Positions 53,631 to 61,942 of a stretch of DNA of 64,000 nt are shown piece by piece. The translations under genes were made by a program, and so were the position numbers. The stretch's first letter is position 1. Every line of letters starts with the position of its first letter. Source of the stretch: CAXBDP01 sp963974465 (GTDB lineage: Bacteria > Bacteroidota > Bacteroidia > Cytophagales > Cyclobacteriaceae); the NCBI GenBank assembly GCA_049340005.1, contig JBMPIY010000012.1; one strand, written 5' to 3'. The notes beneath the pieces were generated by a model. It was not told the origin of the DNA. It searched no databases and worked only from the letters and a program-made list of their open reading frames with translations.

Positions 53631-53677
53631 CCATCTTGAAATAATTCCTAATTTCGTTTTTCATTAACCTCTATAAC

Positions 53678-54562
53678 ATGAGTAAAGCATATATTTTCCC
53701 TGGGCAAGGTTCCCAGTTCCCAGGTATGGGCAAAGACCTATATGACAGCAACGATAAAGCACGAAAGTTTTTCGAAGATGCCAATGACATCCTTGGTTTT
53801 AAGATTACCGATGTAATGTTTCATGGCACTGCTGAAGAACTAAAAAGCACTAATGTAACACAGCCTGCTGTATTTCTCCATTCTGTAATTCTGGCTTTAT
53901 GTAAGGAAAATGACCAACCCGATATGGTTGCAGGACATTCATTAGGCGAGTTCTCTGCATTAGTTGCCAACCGTACTTTGACATTTGAAGATGCGCTGAA
54001 ATTGGTAGCAAAACGAGCTGATGCGATGCAAAAAGCCTGTGAAATTGAGCCTAGCACTATGGCGGCTGTATTGGGAATGGACGATGTAAGAGTAGCCCTT
54101 ATTTGTGAAGCTGTGCAAAGTGGCACGGTGGTTCCAGCAAATTATAATTGCCCTGGACAATTGGTGATTTCCGGTGCACAAGCTGCAGTTGAAGAAGCTT
54201 GCGAAAAATTGAAAGAAGCAGGTGCAAAACGTGCACTTATATTGCCAGTAGGTGGCGCATTCCACTCTCCATTGATGGAACCGGCGCGGGAGGAATTAGA
54301 AAAGGCTATCCGAAATACTAAATTCAACGAGCCTATTTGTCCGATTTACCAAAATGTAGATGCTATGCCATGGACAGACGTTCACAAAATACAAGAGAAC
54401 CTCATATCCCAACTTACATTTCCTGTAAAATGGACACACACCATTCTCAATATGGTTTCTGATGGTTGCACAGATTTCTATGAATCTGGTCCGGGAAAAG
54501 TGTTACAAGGACTTGTTCGCAAAATCCATAATGAAGCAAATGCAAGTAGCTTAGAACTTTAA
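53678..54562 (+). CDS. fabD: Malonyl-CoA:ACP transacylase
   Basis: 294 residues, transfers malonyl from CoA to acyl carrier protein in fatty-acid synthesis. It starts with AYIFPGQGSQFPGMGKDLY, has the catalytic Ser88 in AGHSLGEFSALVANR, TMAAVLGMDD, and the catalytic His in PVGGAFHSPLMEPAREELE. It stands alone, without other fab genes, and is closed by a strong terminator. A GCGGGAGG copy lies in the codons for PAREE. Confidence 0.95.
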   Translation: MSKAYIFPGQGSQFPGMGKDLYDSNDKARKFFEDANDILGFKITDVMFHGTAEELKSTNVTQPAVFLHSVILALCKENDQPDMVAGHSLGEFSALVANRTLTFEDALKLVAKRADAMQKACEIEPSTMAAVLGMDDVRVALICEAVQSGTVVPANYNCPGQLVISGAQAAVEEACEKLKEAGAKRALILPVGGAFHSPLMEPAREELEKAIRNTKFNEPICPIYQNVDAMPWTDVHKIQENLISQLTFPVKWTHTILNMVSDGCTDFYESGPGKVLQGLVRKIHNEANASSLEL

Positions 54563-54568
54563 AACGAT

Positions 54569-54600
54569 AAAAGCCCAATCTGATTTGGGCTTTTATTTTT
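54569..54600. terminator. Terminator between fabD and the convergent symporter gene
   Basis: AAAAGCCCAA (54569-54578) pairs with TTGGGCTTTT (54585-54594), loop TCTGAT, then more T on the plus strand. Confidence 0.88.
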
Positions 54601-54616
54601 GAATAAAAATTGAAAT

Positions 54617-56326
54617 TTAGGTTTTACTAGTATTCGGCATTATGCTTTGAAGTAGAATGCCAATAACTACTACCAGAATACAGCCGATTGCATTGTACCA
54701 TAAGAAACCAATTGATACCACTTCAATGGTTGTTAAATAATGAAGCGTTGCAATACTTAATTGGGAAATAATAGCTGCCAAAAATACTGCGTGGCTTTTT
54801 ACATATTTCACGTAAAATGCCACAACAAAAATCCCAAGTATGGTTCCGTAAATTAGTGAACCTAAAAGATTTACTGCTTGAATCAAATTCTCAAACAAGC
54901 TCAAGTATGTGGCAAAAAGGATGGCAATTAATCCCCAAAGAAATGTGAATAATTTGCTAGACATCACATAATGCCCATCTGATTCATTCTTTCGGATAGT
55001 TCGCTTATAAATATCAACTGTAGTGGTAGAAGCCAAGGCATTTAATTCGCTGGCTGTAGAAGACATTGCCGCTGAGAAAATTACAGCAAACAATAAACCC
55101 ACTAAGCCAATTGGTAGATTGTTCATCACAAAAGACATAAATACATAATCCTTGTCATTGGTTTCGGCATCAGGGTCATTCTGCTTGATAAGAGCTGCCA
55201 CATCACCGTGGATCACTTTTCCTTCTTCTTCAAGCGCCAATGCTCTATTCTTAAACAGCTCAATAGAAACCTCATCCTTATCGCGGACAGCTTGGCTCAA
55301 ATCAAAAATCGTCCTTTCCTTCTCGGTAAATACCGCTGTATGTGCATTTCTCAATTCTTGCAATTCATCAGCATATTCTGATTGCTCCAGTTTCTCTACT
55401 TGCACCTGATTGAAAAATACGGGAGGTTCATTGAACTGGAAAAACACAAAAACCATCACTCCAATAAATAGAATGATAAACTGCATAGGTACTTTCAAAA
55501 GGCCATTCATCATTAAGCCTAATCTGCCTTCTTTTAAAGATCTTCCGGATAAATATCGCTGGACTTGAGACTGATCGGTACCAAAATAGGAAAGGAATAA
55601 AAAGAGTGCTCCAGTGATACCTGACCAGAAATTATAACGGTCACTCAAATCAAATGTAAAATCAACCACATCTAGCTTTCCCATCTTTCCTGCTACATGC
55701 AGTGCATCAGTGAAATTAATGTTGTCCGGCAAATATCTAATCACAAATATTCCAGCTAGGATCATCCCTCCCATCATCACTGCCATTTGCTGCTTTTGGG
55801 TCACGCTTACGGCCTTTGTGCCACCGGAAACTGTGTAGATTATAACCAAAGCTCCAATCACCAGATTGGTTCCTCCAAGGCTCCAACCCATAAGGGTAGA
55901 AAGTATAATAGATGGAGCATAGATAGTAATACCAGCTGCCAAACCGCGCTGAATTAGGAATAATCCACCCGCCAATAACCGAGTTTTTAGATCGAAGCGA
56001 CTTTCTAAATATTCATAAGCGGTGTATACTTTTAGCTTATAAAAAATAGGAACGAAAGTGACACTGAGAATAATCATTGCCAAGGGCAAGCCAAAATAGA
56101 ACTGGATAAAACGCATTCCATCTGCGTATGCTTGCCCTGGAGTGGACAAAAAAGTAATGGCACTCGCTTGAGTTGCCATTATTGATAATCCAATTGTCCA
56201 CCATTTCAAATCACTATCTCCCTTCAGATAGCCCTCCATACTTTTTTTGCCCCTCGTGCGATACACACCGTAAGCCACAATACATCCTAAAGTTCCAAAG
56301 AGTACGATCCAGTCAATAGTGCTCAT
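54617..56326 (-). CDS. Sodium:solute symporter (SSS family)
   Basis: 569 residues with about 13 transmembrane helices of the LeuT fold. Family features are GYLKGDSDLKWWTIGLSIMATQASAITFLSTPGQAYADGMRFIQFYFGLP, then TVSGGTKAVSVTQKQQMAVMMGG and FFSYFGTDQSQVQRYLSGRSLKEG. An unusually long soluble loop (about 330-420) is rich in Glu and Lys. It is the last gene of an operon with a PIG-L deacetylase and a small membrane protein, so a released sugar or amide product is a plausible substrate (inference). The open frame extends to 56392, but MSTIDWIVLFG at 56326 is conserved and overlaps the upstream stop (ATGA). Confidence 0.87.
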   Translation of the reverse strand: MSTIDWIVLFGTLGCIVAYGVYRTRGKKSMEGYLKGDSDLKWWTIGLSIMATQASAITFLSTPGQAYADGMRFIQFYFGLPLAMIILSVTFVPIFYKLKVYTAYEYLESRFDLKTRLLAGGLFLIQRGLAAGITIYAPSIILSTLMGWSLGGTNLVIGALVIIYTVSGGTKAVSVTQKQQMAVMMGGMILAGIFVIRYLPDNINFTDALHVAGKMGKLDVVDFTFDLSDRYNFWSGITGALFLFLSYFGTDQSQVQRYLSGRSLKEGRLGLMMNGLLKVPMQFIILFIGVMVFVFFQFNEPPVFFNQVQVEKLEQSEYADELQELRNAHTAVFTEKERTIFDLSQAVRDKDEVSIELFKNRALALEEEGKVIHGDVAALIKQNDPDAETNDKDYVFMSFVMNNLPIGLVGLLFAVIFSAAMSSTASELNALASTTTVDIYKRTIRKNESDGHYVMSSKLFTFLWGLIAILFATYLSLFENLIQAVNLLGSLIYGTILGIFVVAFYVKYVKSHAVFLAAIISQLSIATLHYLTTIEVVSIGFLWYNAIGCILVVVIGILLQSIMPNTSKT

Positions 56327-56472
56327 GAATAATATTTGGTAAACCAATAAAACAATAAGATTAATACTGCCAGCACAATCATAATAAACCAATACCAGCC
56401 GCTCCAGCTTTTGAAAACTGGAATATCATCTTCATTATATTCTTTCGGGTTTTTGCTAGGGATTTTCTTCAT
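56323..56472 (-). CDS. Small single-pass membrane protein coupled to the symporter (49 aa)
   Basis: A 49-residue frame nested between the deacetylase and symporter genes. It starts at ATG 56472, inside the last codons of the deacetylase gene, and its TGA overlaps the symporter ATG by 4 bases. The sequence has a polar, acidic N-terminus (KKIPSKNPKEYNEDDIPVF), then SWSGWYWF and one helix (IMIVLAVLILLFYW). Small membrane proteins often accompany SSS transporters in bacteria. This could be an accessory subunit or chaperone; it is not recognised by name. Confidence 0.7.
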   Translation of the reverse strand: MKKIPSKNPKEYNEDDIPVFKSWSGWYWFIMIVLAVLILLFYWFTKYYS

Positions 56473-58948
56473 AACTTCCAATTGAGATCAAGTTAGCAAA
56501 TATCCTGAAAGCTCCCGGCACACCCGCAGGCAATTGTCTAAACCATGAGTAGCCTGAATAGATATAATGTCCTTTGCCATATTTGGCGACGAGTAAGCCT
56601 CCAGTCAACGGCTCTTCTCCCGGATCGGCAGAGGCGATAATTGGTGTAAAGGCTTTATCCCACTCTCCCGGAAAATATAAACCTCTTTCTTGTACCCATT
56701 TCTCGAAATCCTTTGTAGTGATTTTGTTTGGAAAATTCATAACAGGATGCTCTGGTGCAATTATCTGAACTTCAGCTTCTTCCACTGTAATTCTGTCTCT
56801 AGAAAGTCTCAAAGAATATGGCGCTAATTCATTAGTAACCAATCGACTATTCGTATTATACTGAACCATTAAAGTTCCTCCGTTCTCCACATATTTGAAT
56901 AATTCGGTCTGTCCAAATCTTAGCGCATCAACGGTGTTGTAAGCCCTCACACCCATAATTATGGCATCATACCTTGCTAGTTCATCGGATTTCAAATTGT
57001 CAGGATTAATTTCTTCTACCTGATAGCCAATTTGCCGTAAGCTACGAGGTATATCATCACCTGCTCCTTGAATGTAGCCGATCAATTCGCCACGTTTTTC
57101 AAGGTTAATTTTCACCATTCTAGCTTTTGATTCAGGGAAAATAGTCTGAAATGGAATATGCGGATAATCGATAGTCAACAAATCTCTATTATAGCTTTTC
57201 CCATTGTAAGTAGCTACTGCACTGCCAATCACATCGCTATCCATAGTGGGAGGATTTACCTTGAAAATAAAGGAAGCTTGCTCACCTTTTAACTTCAAAT
57301 CATATTGATAATTGTTTGGTGTAAGCGACCAACCACTTGGCACATCCAAACTCACCTGCCCTGATACATTATCTTTTCCAGCTATTACTTCAACACTTAC
57401 TTCTTTTTCGTTATTATCTGAAAAAACAACCACATTGTCTGAAATACCAACATAGACTGGAGGAGTGATGATGAATGGACGATATTGCTCTCCATCTACA
57501 GGATCATTTCTTTTGTAAACCACAGGGATCGTATAGGGAATCACCTCACCCATTATTTCAATTTCTACCTCTGCCATAAAAGCGGGAGGGTTTTCAGGCA
57601 TTCCTCTCATTTCCTGATTCGGCACATCGTACATTCCCACGGTACCATCGTTTACCAACCAATAAGGTTGACTTATCGGAAAGTCCGCTGGAATCTTAAA
57701 GTCAAATTTCTCATTTAGTGACCTGTTGAATGCAACTTCTTTATTAAAACTATTATTTACTCCATTGATACTTGCATTTCGTACTGTAATTGAAGTGTTG
57801 GATCTATTGGTAGCCTCAAGACTAATTTCCACTTGTTCCTCTCCTACAGCCGTAGCTGTATTACTTATTGCTTCTACATATATCCCTGCACTTGCGCGAA
57901 TAATTTCATCTAAATCATCCAATTTTTTGTTAGCCCACCAATTACCAACAGCAAGTGATTTCACTTCTTTGCGGAGGGCAATTAGAGATGCTAAAGAAGC
58001 TTCCGGTTTCGCAATTTGAAATTCATTTATAATCGCTTCAATCTTAGCATTGATATTTTCACCTCCCGGTATTCTATTCCAGCTGATGTCCATATCAGAA
58101 AAAATATCTCCTACAGCTTTATCTCCCTTCAATTGCACTACATGATCTAGAGCCGAACCACGCGAACCAGTTGAACCAAAACCTTGACTCTTGTGCATAG
58201 TTCGACTTTCAGCAGCTATTTCGTTATAAGATTTTCCAAGAAGTGGATTATAAGTGCCCACATCATAGCTTATCACATTTGGCTTACCTTCGTAATCAGA
58301 ATTACTATTATCCCAATTGTAGGTATTCCAAAATATCCGCTTTGGCTGCCATGTTTCCACATATTTCAATTGCTCCGGAAATGCATTTGGATCTGCTGCC
58401 AAATCGAACGCTTCTACAGATAGCATAGCAGAGGCTGTATGATGCCCGTGGGTCGTACTAGGCTCAGTGTCGAATCTATTAATAATTACATCTGGTCTAA
58501 ATTTACGGATTGCCCAAACCACATCAGACAAAACTTGCTGCTTATCCCAAGTGCTAAGAGCTTCGTAAGCATCCTTAGAAAAGCCAAAATCGCTGGCTCT
58601 CGTGAAATATTGCCTCCCGCCATCTGTACGGCGAGCTTGAAGCAATTCTTGTGTGCGGATTATACCTAATAGCTCGCGTATTTCCGGACCTATTAAATTT
58701 TGTCCACCATCACCTCTAGTTACAGACAGGTAAATCGTTTCTACTTTTCTCTCATTTGCCAAATATGAAATGAGTCTTGTATTTTCATCATCGGGATGAG
58801 CTGCAACAAACATAACCGTTCCTGTATTTTGCAGTTTAGTAATAGACTGCAAAATTTCTGAGCTGGTATATGTTTTAGGCTTTTGAGCTTGAGTGGTAAA
58901 AGCACTAATAAATAAACAGAATATAAGAAAGAGTAAGCGATTCTTCAT
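56456..58948 (-). CDS. Secreted PIG-L family deacetylase, large form
   Basis: 830 residues with a signal peptide (about 1-22, TTQAQ). The PIG-L (LmbE) N-acetylglucosaminyl deacetylase domain has the zinc motif VAAHPDDEN (His51-Asp53-Asp54) and the later HGHHTAS, followed by the GSRGSALDHV region. The C-terminal ~500 residues are beta-rich and end in a flavodoxin/glutamine-amidotransferase-like segment (DAIIMGVRAYNTVDALRFGQTELFKYVENGGTLMVQYNT). It probably deacetylates extracellular or periplasmic amino-sugar compounds. First gene of an operon with a small membrane protein and a sodium symporter. The ATG at 58948 is preferred to the in-frame TTG at 58954. Confidence 0.85.
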   Translation of the reverse strand: MKNRLLFLIFCLFISAFTTQAQKPKTYTSSEILQSITKLQNTGTVMFVAAHPDDENTRLISYLANERKVETIYLSVTRGDGGQNLIGPEIRELLGIIRTQELLQARRTDGGRQYFTRASDFGFSKDAYEALSTWDKQQVLSDVVWAIRKFRPDVIINRFDTEPSTTHGHHTASAMLSVEAFDLAADPNAFPEQLKYVETWQPKRIFWNTYNWDNSNSDYEGKPNVISYDVGTYNPLLGKSYNEIAAESRTMHKSQGFGSTGSRGSALDHVVQLKGDKAVGDIFSDMDISWNRIPGGENINAKIEAIINEFQIAKPEASLASLIALRKEVKSLAVGNWWANKKLDDLDEIIRASAGIYVEAISNTATAVGEEQVEISLEATNRSNTSITVRNASINGVNNSFNKEVAFNRSLNEKFDFKIPADFPISQPYWLVNDGTVGMYDVPNQEMRGMPENPPAFMAEVEIEIMGEVIPYTIPVVYKRNDPVDGEQYRPFIITPPVYVGISDNVVVFSDNNEKEVSVEVIAGKDNVSGQVSLDVPSGWSLTPNNYQYDLKLKGEQASFIFKVNPPTMDSDVIGSAVATYNGKSYNRDLLTIDYPHIPFQTIFPESKARMVKINLEKRGELIGYIQGAGDDIPRSLRQIGYQVEEINPDNLKSDELARYDAIIMGVRAYNTVDALRFGQTELFKYVENGGTLMVQYNTNSRLVTNELAPYSLRLSRDRITVEEAEVQIIAPEHPVMNFPNKITTKDFEKWVQERGLYFPGEWDKAFTPIIASADPGEEPLTGGLLVAKYGKGHYIYSGYSWFRQLPAGVPGAFRIFANLISIGSYEENP

Positions 58949-59116
58949 GTTCAATTTTTTTGAAATTTGTCTATTTATGATACGGTATGGAATACATTTT
59001 CTTTGAACGGAGTCTTGTTTGGATTAGCCGATATAAAAATCATTTTGATATAAAGAAACATTTACAGAATTTTCACTACTTTACATAATAGCTACAACAT
59101 AGCTAAGATATAATCT

Positions 59117-61105
59117 ATGAAGAGCCTATTTTTTACATTTTCCATTTTTTACATTTTCCTATTTGGAAATATTGCTGCATACAGTCAAAATAGTTCTTCC
59201 AAAATTGATGAAATCCTTTCTATGAAGGATGGTATGGAAAAACTCGATGCTTATTTACAAGTAATTAGAACTATTCATACCAATTATCCTGATTCTACTC
59301 TTGCCTTAACTCCTGACGCCTTAAGATTAGCTCAATTACAAAAAGATAAACTTAAGGAAGCAGAGGTACTTTACTCAGAATCTATTGCTCAATCAGTAAA
59401 AGGTCTTACGAGCGACGCCATTGATGCAGCTAGGCTTGCTCTAAATGCTGCGAAATCTACGGGCGATATGCTTTATGAGAGTAGGATAATCTCACACTTA
59501 GGCACAATCTATGGTGATATTGGCAATTATGCAGAAGCTGCTAAGCTTTTTGATCAAGCATTAAAAATAAGCGAAAAACAAAACGATAGTCTCGGGGTTA
59601 TCAATGGTTATTTAAGATTGGGAGTAATCCAAAGTTTTCAAAACCAAGACAAAGAGGCAATTGATTATTATAATCAGTCTTTGGAAATAGCTCGAGCATA
59701 TAAACGAACGAATAGCATCAGATCCATACTTAATAATATTGGAATCTCTTATGCCAAACAAAATTTGTTTGAGCAAGCTTTGATTTATTTTCATGAAGCA
59801 GAAGAACTTGAGCGGGAGGGTGAACCAAATATTAGCAATTTCACCCAGCTCTTAGGCAATATTGGGCAAGCTTATTATCATACTAAAAATTACAATGAAT
59901 CACTTAAATACCTCAAAGAGGCTGAAGAAATAACTCAAGCTAATAGCTCTAGCATAAATCCAACAGTAAAAATCAACAATAATGTGAATTTCGGAAAATT
60001 ATATATGGCAATAGGCCAAAATGATCAAGCAGAAATTTACTTAAACGATGCATTAGCTATCTCAAATGACTATAACTATTTACCCGGAAAACAAACAGCT
60101 AATGAGCAACTTACGGAATTTTATATAAGTACAGGTGATTTTGAAAAAGCACTTAAGAGGGCAGAAATTGCCAATGATCTTCGGGATAGTATTTACAATG
60201 CAGAGAAATTCGAGATAATTGAGAATCTGAAAACGAGATACGAAGTAGAGAAAAAAGATGCCGAATTGACTCTTTTAGCTGACCTTAATGAAAGCAGAAC
60301 CTTCCAAAGAAATCTGATGGGTTTTCTTACTATTGTAATCATGATTCTATTTGGATTTATGTATCGCAACTATACCAACAAAATAAAAAGCAACAAAGAA
60401 TTGATGACTAAACAAGAAGAGCTGGAAGAAACTAATAGGATGAAAAATAAGCTTTTCTCTATCATTGGTCATGATTTAAGAGGCCCATTTCAAGGACTTC
60501 TTGGTGGCTTATTATTAATTCAAGATGGGGCATTTTCTGATGCTGAAAAGAAGGACTTTATCCAAAGGCTTATTGAAAGTGGAAAAGCAACTCACGAAGT
60601 ATTAGAAAGTCTTTTAATCTGGGGGAAAGCTCAATCCTTCGAATCGAATCCTGAAAAACTGAATTCCAAAAAGCTAATTGAGGATTGTATAAAACCTTAT
60701 AAAGAAGCTGCCAGACAAAAAAACATTACATTGGTTAATAATGCCGAAGAAGAATTTAATGTTTTGGTAGATTATAAGGAGTTTGAATTCGTCCTTAGAA
60801 ATTTGATCAACAATGCCATTAAATACACACATCCAGATGGTCAGGTTTCAGTGAACACGAAATCGATTGGAGAAAAACTTAAAATTGACATTATAGATAA
60901 TGGTGTAGGAATTCCAAGCTATAGATTACCTGGAATTTTTGAGCTCGACCAAATTCAAAGTACTACTGGAACAAAAAATGAAGCTGGTTCTGGTTTAGGT
61001 CTGGTGGTTTGTCACGACCTTATTACTAAAAACAAGGGTGAGATTATGGTAGAAAGTGAGCAAGGCCATGGATCTAAATTTTCTATTATACTGCCATTAG
61101 CTTAA
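59117..61105 (+). CDS. TPR-repeat sensor histidine kinase
   Basis: 662 residues. A signal peptide (about 1-23) precedes extracytoplasmic TPR repeats (about 60-370: GTIYGDIGNYAEAAKLFDQALKISEKQND, NNIGISYAKQNLFEQALIYFHEAEEL, and so on). One helix (about 400-417) follows, then HisKA with SIIGHDLRGPFQ (His452) and an HATPase with NLINNAIKYTH, DNGVGIPSYRL and GSGLGLVVCHDL. TPR kinases of this design are common in Bacteroidota; the TPR region probably senses a protein or peptide in the periplasm. No response regulator is adjacent. It is divergent from the PIG-L operon. Confidence 0.88.
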   Translation: MKSLFFTFSIFYIFLFGNIAAYSQNSSSKIDEILSMKDGMEKLDAYLQVIRTIHTNYPDSTLALTPDALRLAQLQKDKLKEAEVLYSESIAQSVKGLTSDAIDAARLALNAAKSTGDMLYESRIISHLGTIYGDIGNYAEAAKLFDQALKISEKQNDSLGVINGYLRLGVIQSFQNQDKEAIDYYNQSLEIARAYKRTNSIRSILNNIGISYAKQNLFEQALIYFHEAEELEREGEPNISNFTQLLGNIGQAYYHTKNYNESLKYLKEAEEITQANSSSINPTVKINNNVNFGKLYMAIGQNDQAEIYLNDALAISNDYNYLPGKQTANEQLTEFYISTGDFEKALKRAEIANDLRDSIYNAEKFEIIENLKTRYEVEKKDAELTLLADLNESRTFQRNLMGFLTIVIMILFGFMYRNYTNKIKSNKELMTKQEELEETNRMKNKLFSIIGHDLRGPFQGLLGGLLLIQDGAFSDAEKKDFIQRLIESGKATHEVLESLLIWGKAQSFESNPEKLNSKKLIEDCIKPYKEAARQKNITLVNNAEEEFNVLVDYKEFEFVLRNLINNAIKYTHPDGQVSVNTKSIGEKLKIDIIDNGVGIPSYRLPGIFELDQIQSTTGTKNEAGSGLGLVVCHDLITKNKGEIMVESEQGHGSKFSIILPLA

Positions 61106-61219
61106 TTGCTTTTCCCAAGCACAATTCAATAATTCTCAATTCAGTTCAATATTTTTTTTCATTTTCTAAAATCCAATTGATTGAAGTGTTACGTAAGTGC
61201 CTTCAAACAATTTAAAAAA

Positions 61220-61777
61220 ATGAAAAAAATAACAATCACACTCGCAAGCGCCATTTTCGTATTCATGGCAAATTTTTCAATGGCACAGCAAACCGTAATG
61301 GTTGGTGGTGAACAAATGTATCCACAAAAGGATATTGTAAGTAATGCAGTAAACTCGAAGGCACATACCACTTTGGTAGCTGCTGTACAGGCAGCCGGAC
61401 TAGTAGAAACTTTACAAGGTGATGGACCTTTCACAGTATTTGCGCCAATCAATGATGCATTCGACAAATTACCGGAGGGCACTGTTTCAACTTTATTGAA
61501 GCCAGAAAATAAAGGTACGTTGACTAGTATTCTTACTTATCATGTGGTACCTGGAAAATTAAATGTAGCCGAACTTTCCAAATTAGTAAAAAAAGGAAAT
61601 GGTAAAGCAGAGTTGAAAACAGTAAACGGAGGTATTTTGACAGTAGTAGCAAATGGAGCTAACAACTTTATGCTGAAAGATGCCAACGGTGGAATGGCTA
61701 ATATTACCATCACAGATGTGAATCAATCCAATGGCGTTATTCATGTAATTGATGCAGTGGTTACTCCAAAAATCTAA
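61220..61777 (+). CDS. Secreted fasciclin (FAS1) domain protein
   Basis: 185 residues with a signal peptide (KKITITLASAIFVFMANFSMAQQ). One FAS1 domain has AHTTLVAAVQAAGLVETLQGDGPFTVFAPINDAFDKLPEGTVSTLLKPENKGTLTSILTYHVVPGKL (the H1 and H2 motifs) and ITDVNQSNGVIHVIDAVVTP. Such domains mediate cell-surface adhesion or matrix contacts; in bacteria the ligand is unknown. The frame is open upstream to 61181, but the signal peptide starts at 61220. A hairpin follows. Confidence 0.9.
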   Translation: MKKITITLASAIFVFMANFSMAQQTVMVGGEQMYPQKDIVSNAVNSKAHTTLVAAVQAAGLVETLQGDGPFTVFAPINDAFDKLPEGTVSTLLKPENKGTLTSILTYHVVPGKLNVAELSKLVKKGNGKAELKTVNGGILTVVANGANNFMLKDANGGMANITITDVNQSNGVIHVIDAVVTPKI

Positions 61778-61866
61778 AAATAGTGTTTTCATGGTGGATG
61801 CAGGCAGCTTGGTTTATCTAAGTTGCCTGTGTTATTTTAAACCTAAAGGGTCGCTGGAATCCAAAT

Positions 61867-61898
61867 AAAAAAGGCCATGATTTGAACCATGACCTTTT
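61867..61898. terminator. Bidirectional terminator between convergent genes
   Basis: AAAAGGCCATG (about 61869-61879) and CATGACCTTTT form a hairpin with one mismatch, with a T-run on either side. It serves the fasciclin gene on plus and the peptidase gene on minus. Confidence 0.75.
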
Positions 61899-61942
61899 CG
61901 TATTTATAAGAATAGTATAAGAGATACCCTTAAACTAATAAA

